A DNA stretch of 47,985 nucleotides from an uncultured Clostridia bacterium (GTDB lineage: Bacteria; Bacillota; Clostridia; TANB77; CAG-508), in assembly GCA_934167495.1 (NCBI GenBank), contig CAKPKP010000013.1, forward strand, positions 1 through 47,985, given 5' to 3'. The notes beneath the pieces are model-generated. The model was not told where the DNA came from. It worked only from the letters and a program-made list of their open reading frames with translations, and ran no database searches. The translations under genes and the position numbers were made by a program. Below, in pieces: positions 1 through 7,962 of the stretch. Position 1 is the first letter of the stretch, and every line of letters starts with the position of its first letter.

Positions 1-80
1 CTTGGTCTCTTAAAGGATATTTATTGTTTACTTTTCAATGTACTTTTTCTTGATGTTTTCTCTTGATGTCGACAATGTTT

Positions 81-110
81 ATTTTAGCATATTTTCTAAT
101 ACTTTGTCAA
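81..110 (-). promoter_or_regulatory. Sigma-A promoter, fourth of a tandem array, reading leftwards
   Basis: On the minus strand a TTGACA -35 (105-110) is followed after 18 bp by a TAAAAT -10 (81-86). It is the one nearest the window edge. Only about 80 bases remain between it and position 1. They contain an A-rich stretch (about 28-45 on the minus strand, core ACATTGAAAAGTAAACAA) that resembles the leader or spacer of Firmicutes rRNA operons. No gene starts inside the window, so the product lies to the left. Confidence 0.8.
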
Positions 111-182
111 CACTTTTTTATAATTTTTCCAAATTATTTTTTGTTGATTTTTCGTATCAGTTTTCTGCAATCAACGTTCATT

Positions 183-212
183 ATTGTAGCATATTTATTA
201 GCTATTTGTCAA
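183..212 (-). promoter_or_regulatory. Sigma-A promoter, third of a tandem array, reading leftwards
   Basis: Minus-strand TTGACA (207-212), 18-bp spacer, TACAAT (183-188). The flanking sequence resembles the other three copies, including a shared TGC just before the -10 in this copy and the 81-110 copy, so the array probably arose by duplication. Confidence 0.8.
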
Positions 213-305
213 TACTTTTAAAAAATATTTTTAATATTTTTTTCGTTGATTTCCTTTGCAAATAAATACATTTTTTATTGTATTTTCTTCACATCGGTGA
301 TTGCT

Positions 306-334
306 ATTTTAACACTGTATTATTAATTTGTCAA
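306..334 (-). promoter_or_regulatory. Sigma-A promoter, second of a tandem array, reading leftwards
   Basis: Minus-strand TTGACA (329-334), 17-bp spacer, TAAAAT (306-311). This is a near-perfect consensus promoter with optimal spacing. Confidence 0.85.
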
Positions 335-409
335 TATGTTTTTTAATATTTTTTTAAAATATTTTTTTCAACATTTTTGTTCACTCTTTTTTCTCGGTGA
401 ACGTGTTTT

Positions 410-438
410 ATTTTAGCACCTAAAATTATAAAAGTCAA
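410..438 (-). promoter_or_regulatory. Sigma-A promoter, first of a tandem array, reading leftwards
   Basis: Minus-strand TTGACT (433-438), 17-bp spacer, TAAAAT (410-415). It is the most upstream of four promoters spaced about 100-125 bp apart. Such stacks of strong promoters are typical of rRNA operons. Nothing else is seen between 440 and the end of deoD at 580. Confidence 0.8.
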
Positions 439-579
439 TAGTTTTTTTTAAAGTTTTTGTCGTTTTTTGTCGTTTATTTTTTAGTGTTTAAACTACATAC
501 TACGAACTGTCTGTTTTTTTACTTTAATCTTTACTATTGACTTGGTTTTTATATAAAATATCCTACTATATATTTTTTT

Positions 580-1299
580 CTATATATTAATTGCTGATTC
601 TAAAGCTAGTTCAATCATATCTTTTAATGATTTTTCTCTCTCGTTAGCACTAAGTGATTTTTTATTGCATATTGAATCAACAACAGTTAATAAGCATGCC
701 GCATTTTTATTTAATATTTTTGCTGTATAGAACAATGCAAATGCTTCCATTTCTGCTCCAACTATATCCTCTTCTTTTGGGAATCTACTAATATATTGAT
801 TTAAGTCTTTTAAATATGGATCAAAACATTCAGTACATGCCATATTCTTTTTTAGACATTTTATTTTTAATTTTTCGGCTTCTTTTTCTATTATCTTATT
901 TAATGTTTCAGTAGATTCTATAATATGACATTCTTCTCCAGTCATATTTCTTGCAAAATTTCCTTCAGTATAACTTTTATTTACTAGTATAGTATCTAAT
1001 AGATTAACATCATCTTTATACACACCACATGAACCTATTCTTATTATATACTCAACATCATAATATTTATATAACTCATATGCATATATTCCCATACTAG
1101 GCATTCCCATTCCTGATGCCATTACTGTTATACTTTTACCTTTATATTTTCCTGTATATGCATATATATTTCTTACATGGTTTACTAATTTATATTCATC
1201 TAAAAAATTTTCTGCTATGTGTTTTGCCCTTAACGGATCTCCTGGCATTAGAACTATTTTTGCAATATCCTCTTTTTTTGCTTCATTATGTGCAGTCAT
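580..1299 (-). CDS. deoD: Purine-nucleoside phosphorylase, DeoD type
   Basis: Phosphorolysis of purine (deoxy)nucleosides to base and (deoxy)ribose-1-phosphate in cytoplasmic purine salvage. The 239 aa match the hexameric DeoD (PNP_UDP_1) family in length. Visible are the N-terminal phosphate-loop segment LMPGDPLRAK, the IIRIGSCG segment in the first half, and the nucleoside-binding GAEMEAFA. The general-acid Asp is kept in TVVDSI and the following Arg in NEREKS, although the usual SDHIRT-type motif has diverged. The start has a strong AAAGGAGG. The gene stands alone between the leftward promoter array and a repeat-rich intergenic region, with its own promoter. MTA/SAH-type nucleosidases are related, but the GMGMPS and EMEAFA segments favour DeoD. 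Confidence 0.93.
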   Translation of the reverse strand: MTAHNEAKKEDIAKIVLMPGDPLRAKHIAENFLDEYKLVNHVRNIYAYTGKYKGKSITVMASGMGMPSMGIYAYELYKYYDVEYIIRIGSCGVYKDDVNLLDTILVNKSYTEGNFARNMTGEECHIIESTETLNKIIEKEAEKLKIKCLKKNMACTECFDPYLKDLNQYISRFPKEEDIVGAEMEAFALFYTAKILNKNAACLLTVVDSICNKKSLSANEREKSLKDMIELALESAINI

Positions 1300-1329
1300 A
1301 TTTCAAACCTCCTTTTTAATTTCAATTAT

Positions 1330-1358
1330 ATAATATACATTTGAAATTAATTAGTCAA
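1330..1358 (-). promoter_or_regulatory. Sigma-A promoter of deoD
   Basis: Minus-strand TTGACT (1353-1358), 17-bp spacer, TATTAT (1330-1335), just upstream of the deoD ribosome binding site. Confidence 0.7.
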
Positions 1359-1396
1359 TCTTTTTTATGTTATTCGCAATTAAATAGCTTTCTTAT

Positions 1397-1540
1397 AACA
1401 ATAATGAGTTGATTAAATTTTTTATATTTTAAATTGTATAGTTCAGCCCATATTTAACTGTTCGTGTGCGAAAAGTTATGAAATAAATTTTCTGTGCAAT
1501 ATAATTTTATCTAATAGTAAAATTGCATGACTTTCCTATT
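1397..1540 (+). repeat. Three-hairpin dispersed repeat, class A, degenerate copy
   Basis: It begins with AACAAT, continues with GAGTTGATT...GTTCAGCCCA and TGTTCGTGTGCGAAA, and ends in a degenerate form of the third hairpin. It is the worst preserved class A copy: hairpin 2 is broken, and a class B copy follows immediately. Confidence 0.7.
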
Positions 1541-1543
1541 ATA

Positions 1544-1687
1544 GAACAAAAGCGGGCATTAATAACTTTTGCACTTATTAAAACATTTTGAAGTCCGCGT
1601 CTTTGTTCGTGTGCGAAATTTGCAAAGCAAATTTCTGTACAAAGTATTTATATTATAGGAAGTTCAGAGAACTTTCCTATAATATAA
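1544..1687 (+). repeat. Three-hairpin dispersed repeat, class B copy
   Basis: Hairpin 1 is bounded by GAACAA and TTGTTC and has GCGGGC opposite GTCCGC. Hairpin 2 is GAAATTTGC-AAA-GCAAATTTC. Hairpin 3 pairs TATATTATAGGAAGTTC with GAACTTTCCTATAATATA around a short CAGA loop. The same order and spacing recur at 35912-36054 and, with a different hairpin 1, in the class A copies. No ORF is shared between copies, so this is a non-coding element. The region 1397-1687 holds only repeats. Confidence 0.85.
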
Positions 1688-1719
1688 AAAAATACTTTGC
1701 TACTTGCAAAGTATTTTTT
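1687..1719 (-). terminator. Intrinsic terminator of the 97-aa gene
   Basis: Perfect 13-bp stem (1687-1699 with 1707-1719) with a 7-nt loop and terminal A/T runs. It follows the stop of the small gene and abuts the class B repeat. Confidence 0.75.
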
Positions 1720-1724
1720 ACTTT

Positions 1725-2018
1725 TTATTCTCTTATATAATCTTCTTCTTTATTTTTTACTTGTTTAGTTTTTGCTTTTTCTACTTGTTTAGCATTTTCA
1801 ATTTTTCCTTTTTCTACTTCTAAATTCCAAGAATTAACATGATGTGTTGCTTTCAACATATCTTCAGCTTCTATATGTTGATTTTTTAATTCATCTGGTA
1901 ATTCAACATCGTAATCATCAACATCTGGTTCGCCTAGTCTATCCCATATTCTTTTAATTTCGCCAATCATTTTAGCAAAAATATTTTCTTTTCTTATATT
2001 CTCTTCCATAATATTCAC
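1725..2018 (-). CDS. Small hydrophilic protein of unknown function downstream of rpoD
   Basis: 97 aa, highly charged, with no signal peptide and no membrane segment. The N-terminal half contains an acidic segment (EPDVDDYDVELPDEL) and the C-terminal third is Lys/Glu/Gln-rich and probably helical. I do not recognise a family. The first possible codon is GTG; an in-frame ATG lies three codons later. Neither has a well-spaced ribosome binding site, since the nearest AAAGGTGG is over 15 nt upstream. It is about 85 bp downstream of rpoD on the same strand and is followed by a clear terminator, so it is probably the last gene of the dnaG-rpoD transcript. The ORF is believable because of length and composition, not homology. 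Confidence 0.55.
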   Translation of the reverse strand: MNIMEENIRKENIFAKMIGEIKRIWDRLGEPDVDDYDVELPDELKNQHIEAEDMLKATHHVNSWNLEVEKGKIENAKQVEKAKTKQVKNKEEDYIRE

Positions 2019-2103
2019 TAAGTTATAAACCTAGCTACCACCTTTCTTATTTATAAAATCTACTAAGATTATAACACATATTACTGGAAAAATCAAGCTT
2101 TTT

Positions 2104-3267
2104 TTAATTCATGTAATCTTTTAAGCGTTTACTTCTGCTTGGATGTCTTAATTTTCTTAATGCTTTTGCTTCTATTTGTCTTATTCTTTCACGTGTTACT
2201 TGGAACTCTCTTCCTACTTCCTCAAGAGTTCTAGCTTTTCCGTCTTCTAATCCAAATCTTAATTTTAAAACTTTTGCTTCTCTTGGTGTTAATGTATTCA
2301 TTACTTCTTCTAGTTGTTCTTTTAATAGTGTATATGCTGCAGAATCGTGTGGAGCTGGTGATTCATCATCTTGTATAAAATCTCCTAAATGGCTATCATC
2401 TTCTTCACCTATTGGTGTTTCTAATGAAACTGGATCTTGAGCTATTTTTTGAATCTCCATTACTTTTTCAACTGGTATTTCTAATTCTTTTGCTATTTCT
2501 TCAGGCGTAGGTTCTCTTCCTAATTGTTGTAATAAGTGTCTTGATGTACGTATTAATTTGTTTATTGTTTCAACCATATGGACTGGTATTCTTATAGTTC
2601 TTGCTTGATCAGCAATAGCTCTAGTTATAGCTTGTCTTATCCACCATGTTGCATAAGTACTAAATTTATATCCTTTTTGATAATCAAATTTTTCAACAGC
2701 TTTAATTAATCCCATGTTTCCTTCTTGGATTAAATCTAAAAATAACATTCCTCTTCCAACATATTTTTTAGCAATACTTACAACTAATCTTAAATTTGAT
2801 TCAGCTAGCTTTTGTTTTGCTTCTTCATCATTTTCTAATACTCTTTGTGCTAATTCTAATTCTTCTTCTGAAGATAAAAGTGGAATTCTACCGATTTCTC
2901 TTAAATACATTCTAACTGGGTCATCTACCCCAATACCTTCCATGCTGTTTATATCGATGTCTTCTAGTTTTATTTCTTCAACTTCTTTTAAATCATCAAC
3001 ATCTGGTTCTAATAAATCTTCATCTTTTAATATGTCTACACCTAATTCTTCAAATGCATCAAAAACTTTATCTATTTGCTCTGGATTGACATCTCCTAAT
3101 TCTGCTGCTAACTCACCATATGTTATTTTCCCTTTTTCTTTTGCACTTTTTACTATATTCATTACTTTTTCTTTTTCGCCATCATCTAATTTTTCTATGT
3201 TTGCTGTTTTTTTAGATTTTTTGGTTTTCTCTAGTTCTTCTGTTTTGCTTTCGTCTTTCTTTTTCAT
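2104..3267 (-). CDS. rpoD: Primary sigma factor SigA/RpoD
   Basis: Housekeeping sigma subunit that directs RNA polymerase to -10/-35 promoters. The 387 aa fit the family in Firmicutes. A Lys/Glu-rich head is followed by region 1.1 (about residues 25-80), region 1.2 starting near VDDPVRMYLREIGRIPLL, region 2 with the core-binding and -10 recognition segments (RLVVSIAKKY, GLIKAVEKFDYQKGYKFSTYATWWIRQAI), region 3 and region 4 with the -35 recognition helix (TLEEVGREFQVTRERIRQIEAKALRKLR). The start has a strong AGGAGG. It follows the dnaG stop by 3 bp, so the two are one transcription unit (dnaG-rpoD), a conserved macromolecular-synthesis arrangement. The many TTGACA-17-TATAAT promoters in this window are its expected targets. 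Confidence 0.97.
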   Translation of the reverse strand: MKKKDESKTEELEKTKKSKKTANIEKLDDGEKEKVMNIVKSAKEKGKITYGELAAELGDVNPEQIDKVFDAFEELGVDILKDEDLLEPDVDDLKEVEEIKLEDIDINSMEGIGVDDPVRMYLREIGRIPLLSSEEELELAQRVLENDEEAKQKLAESNLRLVVSIAKKYVGRGMLFLDLIQEGNMGLIKAVEKFDYQKGYKFSTYATWWIRQAITRAIADQARTIRIPVHMVETINKLIRTSRHLLQQLGREPTPEEIAKELEIPVEKVMEIQKIAQDPVSLETPIGEEDDSHLGDFIQDDESPAPHDSAAYTLLKEQLEEVMNTLTPREAKVLKLRFGLEDGKARTLEEVGREFQVTRERIRQIEAKALRKLRHPSRSKRLKDYMN

Positions 3268-3270
3268 TGT

Positions 3271-5073
3271 CTAATAAACCTCCTTTTTTGATTTTGCCAA
3301 TTTAACTATTATTTCGTTTAGTCTTTTTTCCAACTCTATTCTTTCTTCATTAGGTAATTCTCTATCTTCTAATTTTGCTAAAATTTCATTTCTTTCGTTT
3401 ATTAAGCTATCTTTATTATAGCTATTTATAATGTCTTCTATACATTTATCTATATCTTCAATTTCGTTATCTTGCAAAGTTATTTCGCTTATTCTATTTA
3501 TTATAGATTCATCTTCAAAACTTGATAAGATTGCTGTAATATTGAAATTGCCATTTTTAAATTCATTATATATTTTTTCTAATATTATTTTGTTTATCTC
3601 ATTTTTGAAATCTTTTACTCCTATTTTAAAACTTAGTTTTTCATATACTTTTTCTGGCTCATTCATAAGTAAATATATGACTATATTTTCTCGCTTTATA
3701 ATGGATTCATTTATTTTGTTATCTTCTTTACTTACAACTTTTGGTATTGGTTTTCTTTCAAGCACTTTTTCTCCCATATTTGCGGAAAATTTCATTTTGT
3801 TAATATCAGCATAAATTGCTTCTTTAGATATTTCATATTCTTTTGATATTTTATCTATATATATTTCCTTTTCTATATTATTATCTACAGAAACTAATAA
3901 TTTAGCTATTTCTTTTAAGAATTTAATTTTATCATTTGTATTATTTAAGTCATATTTTTGTTTTAGCATTTTTACTTTGAATTCAGTTAAAGATATTGCA
4001 TTTTCTACTAATAAATTAAATCTTCCAGTTCCATATTTTATTACATATTCATCAGGATCTTTTGCACCTTCCATTTGCAGAATTCTTACATCACACCCTA
4101 AGTTTTTTAATATTTCTAATCCTCTCATTGTGGCATCTTGTCCAGCTCCATCTGAATCATAACTAATTATAACTTGCTCGCTATATTTTCTAAGCAATCT
4201 ACCTTGTTCCTCTGTTAAAGCTGTTCCTAAAGATGCAACAACATTGTTTATTCCTCTTTGATGTAATGATATAGCATCCATATAGCCTTCTACCATTATT
4301 ATTTTTTTAGAATCACTATTTTTCGCTATATTTAATGCAAATAAATTCCTTCTTTTTGAATATATTAGATTTTCTGGTGAATTTATGTATTTTGCCATTT
4401 TATCATTTTTTTCTAATATTCTTCCGCCAAAAGCAATAACTTTCCCTCTAATATCTACAATTGGAAACATTAACCTTTTTCTATATCTATCTATAAATTG
4501 TCCTTTTTCATTTTTATTTACTAATCCTGTAGCTACTATTTCTTCATCTTTAAAGCCTTTAGACTTTAAATGATTATATAATTCGTTATAATTTCCAGAA
4601 CAACCTATTCTAAATAATTTCAAAGTTTTATTATCTAGTTTCCTTTGTTTTACATAGTCTTGTGCTAATTTTGCTGTAGGCTTGTATAAATTTTCATGAT
4701 AAAAAGTAGCTGTTTCTTCGTTTATTGCATACATTCTATCTTTTAAATATTGCTTTTGTAAATCTTCTGTATTATTTGATACTGGTAATGCAATATTTGC
4801 TCTTTCTGCTAAAAACTCTACAGCTTCTCTAAAATTCAAATGTTCAATTTTACTAATGAAATGTATTACAGTTCCGCCAGTATGGCATCCAAAACAATTA
4901 AATAATTGCTTATCTGGAGAAACAGAAAAAGAAGGAGATTTTTCTTTATGAAATGGACATAATCCAAAAAAACTTCTTCCTCGTCTTTTTAACTGTACAT
5001 ATTGTGATATAACATCAACAATATCATTTGCATTTATTATTTCATCAATTAACTCTTGACTATATTGTACCAT
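3271..5073 (-). CDS. dnaG: DNA primase
   Basis: Synthesises RNA primers for lagging-strand replication in association with the replicative helicase. 600 aa, normal length. The N-terminal CHC2 zinc domain shows C39, H42, C60 and C63. The catalytic core has the TOPRIM motifs VEGYMDAISLHQRG and YDSDGAGQDA. The C-terminal part is the divergent helicase-interaction region. The start has AAAGG 6 nt upstream of the ATG. It is the first gene of the dnaG-rpoD unit. A long terminator hairpin separates it from carD upstream, so it needs its own promoter in the 57 bp between; only a weak TATAAT is visible there. Confidence 0.97.
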   Translation of the reverse strand: MVQYSQELIDEIINANDIVDVISQYVQLKRRGRSFFGLCPFHKEKSPSFSVSPDKQLFNCFGCHTGGTVIHFISKIEHLNFREAVEFLAERANIALPVSNNTEDLQKQYLKDRMYAINEETATFYHENLYKPTAKLAQDYVKQRKLDNKTLKLFRIGCSGNYNELYNHLKSKGFKDEEIVATGLVNKNEKGQFIDRYRKRLMFPIVDIRGKVIAFGGRILEKNDKMAKYINSPENLIYSKRRNLFALNIAKNSDSKKIIMVEGYMDAISLHQRGINNVVASLGTALTEEQGRLLRKYSEQVIISYDSDGAGQDATMRGLEILKNLGCDVRILQMEGAKDPDEYVIKYGTGRFNLLVENAISLTEFKVKMLKQKYDLNNTNDKIKFLKEIAKLLVSVDNNIEKEIYIDKISKEYEISKEAIYADINKMKFSANMGEKVLERKPIPKVVSKEDNKINESIIKRENIVIYLLMNEPEKVYEKLSFKIGVKDFKNEINKIILEKIYNEFKNGNFNITAILSSFEDESIINRISEITLQDNEIEDIDKCIEDIINSYNKDSLINERNEILAKLEDRELPNEERIELEKRLNEIIVKLAKSKKEVY

Positions 5074-5130
5074 TTTATAACCTTTCTCTTATTATATTCG
5101 ACATATAATCGCGTAATCCTTCTTCATTTA

Positions 5131-5186
5131 ACATAAAAACAAAAGATTATATACCTTGCAAGATATATAATCTTTTGTTTTTATGT
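5131..5186 (-). terminator. Long intrinsic terminator downstream of carD
   Basis: Perfect 23-bp inverted repeat (5131-5153 with 5164-5186) around a 10-nt loop. The inner part is AT-rich and the arms carry A/T runs, so it could work in either direction. It is placed 8 bp after the carD stop. Confidence 0.8.
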
Positions 5187-5193
5187 TTCATTA

Positions 5194-5736
5194 TTATGCT
5201 AATGGTATGAATTTCTTCATTATATTATCTGGTTCTACGTTTGTTACATGTACTTCATATGATTGATTTATTTTATTTTCAACTAGTTCTTCTACTTCAG
5301 TTTTATCTTTTTGTTCTGCTAAAACTAATTCACTAACTAGGATTTGTTTCGCATTTAATAACATTTTTTTCTCACCTGTTGATAAGCCTTTTTCTTTTTG
5401 CTTAAAACTTAGGTTTCTTACTATGTCTGCTACTTCAAAGATGTTCCCTGTTTTCATTTTCTCATAATTATTTCTGTATCTCTTGTTCCAATTCATTTCT
5501 GTTTCAGTGCTTTCTTGTTCTAACACATTAATTACTTTTCCTGCCTGCTCTTTATCGATTACACTTCTTACACCTATTTCTTCTGCTTTAGCTGTTGGTA
5601 CCATTACTTTTACTTCACCAGGCATTTTTATTATATAATATGCTTGTTTTTCATCTAATATAGATTTCTCTTCTATAGACTCTATTACTCCAGCACCGTG
5701 CATAGGATATACTATTTTATCTCCTACATTAAACAT
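5194..5736 (-). CDS. CarD/CdnL-family RNA polymerase-binding regulator
   Basis: CarD/CdnL proteins bind the RNAP beta subunit through an N-terminal Tudor-like domain and stabilise open complexes at rRNA and other promoters. The first 60 residues (MFNVGDKIVYPMHGAGVIE...YYIIKMPGEVKVMVPTAKAEEIGVR) are the CarD/TRCF RNAP-interaction domain and the rest is the helical DNA-binding part. I place the start at 5736 (180 aa): GGAAGGAG lies at the correct distance, whereas a longer frame beginning at 5790 would start inside the promoter. It is monocistronic with its own promoter at 5779-5807 and a strong terminator. No special operator is visible. Confidence 0.9.
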   Translation of the reverse strand: MFNVGDKIVYPMHGAGVIESIEEKSILDEKQAYYIIKMPGEVKVMVPTAKAEEIGVRSVIDKEQAGKVINVLEQESTETEMNWNKRYRNNYEKMKTGNIFEVADIVRNLSFKQKEKGLSTGEKKMLLNAKQILVSELVLAEQKDKTEVEELVENKINQSYEVHVTNVEPDNIMKKFIPLA

Positions 5737-5778
5737 CAACGTCACTCCTTCCAGGTATTTGTTTTTCACTACATTTCT

Positions 5779-5807
5779 ATTATACAACAAAAATTACCAA
5801 AAGTCAA
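5779..5807 (-). promoter_or_regulatory. Sigma-A promoter of carD, overlapping the dut terminator
   Basis: Minus-strand TTGACT (5802-5807), 17-bp spacer, TATAAT (5779-5784). The -35 lies in the loop and descending arm of the terminator hairpin at 5789-5824. Confidence 0.8.
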
Positions 5808-5824
5808 AACTTTTGGTAATTTTT
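5789..5824 (-). terminator. Intrinsic terminator downstream of dut
   Basis: 15-bp perfect stem (5789-5803 with 5810-5824), 6-nt loop, T-rich tail, 22 bp after the dut stop. It shares bases with the carD promoter. Confidence 0.75.
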
Positions 5825-5845
5825 TATGTGAATTTTTGGTAACTT

Positions 5846-6307
5846 TTATTTACTTGTAGAACCAAATCCACCTTCTCTTATTCCTTCTGTTTTATCGTTA
5901 TCTGTTACAAAATATTTTTGGAAAATTGCTTGTCCTATAGCATCTCCTTTTTTTATTTCTACATCTTCATCTTTTATATTGTAGAATGCAAACATTATAT
6001 GTCCATCATTGTCTTGATTTCCATAATAGTCTTTATCTACTACACCTACACTATTTGCTAATATTAAACCTTTTTTTCCAGGATTAGAACTTCTATTATA
6101 TAAAAGTAACATTTCATCATCTGGCATATATGCTTTTAGTCCTGTTTTTACTAGTGTTGGTTTTTGACCTCTTTTGAAAGATGGTATTATACAATCTTCT
6201 GCCGCTTCTATATCATATCCTGCTGAAAATTTTGTTTTTCTTATTGGTAAATTTATTGATTTGTCTTCAAATCCTTTTGCTATTTCGAATCCACGTGTTT
6301 TTTCCAT
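5846..6307 (-). CDS. dut: dUTP diphosphatase (trimeric dUTPase)
   Basis: Hydrolyses dUTP to dUMP and pyrophosphate, keeping uracil out of DNA and feeding dTMP synthesis. The 153 aa contain all five trimeric dUTPase motifs: AGYDIEAA (1), LYNRSSNP (2, with Asn where Gly/Pro is usual), GVVDKDYYGN (3), KKGDAIGQAIF (4) and the C-terminal REGGFGSTSK (5). The start has AAAGGAG. It is last in a minus-strand series after the metal ABC transporter, separated by about 60 bp, and ends at a strong terminator. Confidence 0.95.
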   Translation of the reverse strand: MEKTRGFEIAKGFEDKSINLPIRKTKFSAGYDIEAAEDCIIPSFKRGQKPTLVKTGLKAYMPDDEMLLLYNRSSNPGKKGLILANSVGVVDKDYYGNQDNDGHIMFAFYNIKDEDVEIKKGDAIGQAIFQKYFVTDNDKTEGIREGGFGSTSK

Positions 6308-6367
6308 TTTTATTACTCCTTTTTCTTTTTTCTAATTTATATCATTTTTCTTAATTTTTGTAAACAT

Positions 6368-7207
6368 CTATTTAATTTTTCCTTTAATTGCAAATGTAAT
6401 AAAGAATATCGTTCCTAGTGTTATTACTATCATCGGACCTGTTGGAACATTAAAGTAATATGATGCAATTATTCCAAGTACTCCTGAAAATAATGAAAAT
6501 ATTATTGCAAATGCATGATATTGTCTTGTACTTTTAGCTATATTTCTGCTTGCTGCTGCTGGTAAAATTAATAATGAATTTATTAACAAAATTCCTATCC
6601 ATCTTAAAGACAACATTACTATTATAGCAATCATAATAACAAATATATTATCTATTAATTTTACATTTATTCCTTTACTCTTTGCTAATATTGGATTTAT
6701 GCTTATACTATGTATTTGATTAAATAATGTATACCAAACTACTAATGATAAAACAAATGCTATTGCTAAATATATTAATTCTATTTTTTCTATACTTAAT
6801 ATATCTCCTACTAAATAACTTGAATACTTATTAAAATTTCCCAATCTTGCAAGCACTACTAGTCCTATAGCAATTGTTATTGATGAAAAAACACTTATTA
6901 TTGTATCTGCTCCATATGATGTTTTATGTCGCACAAAATTTAATAATAGTGCAAATACTATAGCAAATAAAATCATTGCTATATTAGTATTTGATATTCC
7001 TAGTATTGTTCCTATAGCTATTCCTGCTATCGCTGAATGTCCTAAACTGTCTGAAAAAAATGCCATTTTATTATTTACAACCATTGTTCCAAATATTGCA
7101 AATATTGGCGATATTAATATTATAGCAAGTAAAGCATTTTTCATAAAATCATATGATATGAATTTAAATGGCAATATTACTTCCATTATAGAATATATTG
7201 TTTCCAT
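6368..7207 (-). CDS. Metal (zinc/manganese) ABC transporter permease, ZnuB-like
   Basis: Integral membrane subunit of an ABC-3 family metal importer. 279 aa with about eight hydrophobic helices. The conserved FGTMVVNNKMAFFSDSLGHSAIAGIAIG segment contains the family's characteristic SDSLGH loop, and RWIGILLINSLLILPAAASRNIAKS is the late conserved block. It forms an operon with the ATPase and binding protein (order binding protein, ATPase, permease). Zinc, manganese or iron cannot be told apart from the permease. No Zur or MntR box was recognised upstream. Confidence 0.92.
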   Translation of the reverse strand: METIYSIMEVILPFKFISYDFMKNALLAIILISPIFAIFGTMVVNNKMAFFSDSLGHSAIAGIAIGTILGISNTNIAMILFAIVFALLLNFVRHKTSYGADTIISVFSSITIAIGLVVLARLGNFNKYSSYLVGDILSIEKIELIYLAIAFVLSLVVWYTLFNQIHSISINPILAKSKGINVKLIDNIFVIMIAIIVMLSLRWIGILLINSLLILPAAASRNIAKSTRQYHAFAIIFSLFSGVLGIIASYYFNVPTGPMIVITLGTIFFITFAIKGKIK

Positions 7208-7219
7208 ATTTTTCTCCTT

Positions 7220-7957
7220 TTATTTTCCAAAAACATTTTTGTATTCTTCACTTTGAAATACTTCTTCTGATGTTCCTTCTTTTAATATAGTTTTGTCAAT
7301 TAATATTACTTTATCTGCATATTTTTTTACTAAGTCTAAATCATGTGATACTAGTAATATTGACATATCATGTTCTTTCTTTAATTTATTTACTATATTA
7401 TAAAAGTTCTTTATCCCATTTTCATCTATTCCAGAAACAGGCTCGTCTAGTATAAGTAAATTAGGGTTGTCTATTGTAGCTATTGCTAACAATACTTTTT
7501 GTAATTCTCCACCTGATAAATCTCCTAAACTTTTATCTAGTAAGTATTCTACTTCATAAATTTTTAATTGTTCTTTTATTTTTGCTTCTATCTTTTTGTC
7601 CTTTTTTATCCAAACTGGTTTGTTACAAACTAATGAAGCAAATATATCATATACTGTTGTTGGCATGTGTTTTTCCAAATTCAAGCTTTGTGGTACATAA
7701 CCTATTTTCATCTTTTTTGTTTTATTTTCTTTTTTATCAAAAAAGTTTATAGTTCCTGTATGTTTAACTTCACCTAATATAGCTTTTAATAATGTTGATT
7801 TTCCTGCACCATTTCTTCCTATAATTACAGTTAGTTCACCACAATGAATATGGATATTAATATTTTCTAATATTTTTTCTTTTCCAATTGTAACTGATAA
7901 ATCATTAACTTTAATACAGTGCAATCCACATGGTTTATTATCTTCCATACATTTCAC
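7220..7957 (-). CDS. Metal ABC transporter ATP-binding protein, ZnuC-like
   Basis: ATPase driving the importer. 245 aa with Walker A (GRNGAGKSTLLKAIL), Q-loop region (YVPQSLNLEK), ABC signature (LSGGELQKVLLAIA), Walker B (LLILDEPVSGID) and switch His (LVSHD). The N-terminus carries three Cys and a His before the domain (MKCMEDNKPCGLHC), an unusual feature that might bind metal; this is inference. An ATG two codons further in (MEDNKP) is an alternative start. The gene is 5 bp downstream of the binding-protein gene and 12 bp upstream of the permease gene. Confidence 0.93.
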   Translation of the reverse strand: MKCMEDNKPCGLHCIKVNDLSVTIGKEKILENINIHIHCGELTVIIGRNGAGKSTLLKAILGEVKHTGTINFFDKKENKTKKMKIGYVPQSLNLEKHMPTTVYDIFASLVCNKPVWIKKDKKIEAKIKEQLKIYEVEYLLDKSLGDLSGGELQKVLLAIATIDNPNLLILDEPVSGIDENGIKNFYNIVNKLKKEHDMSILLVSHDLDLVKKYADKVILIDKTILKEGTSEEVFQSEEYKNVFGK

Positions 7958-7962
7958 CCTTT

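Noticed and set aside
38..265. 75-aa open frame on the plus strand
   Set aside because: It is T-rich, Phe/Ser/Tyr-heavy, lacks a ribosome binding site and runs through two of the four minus-strand promoters. It is a by-product of AT-rich promoter DNA.
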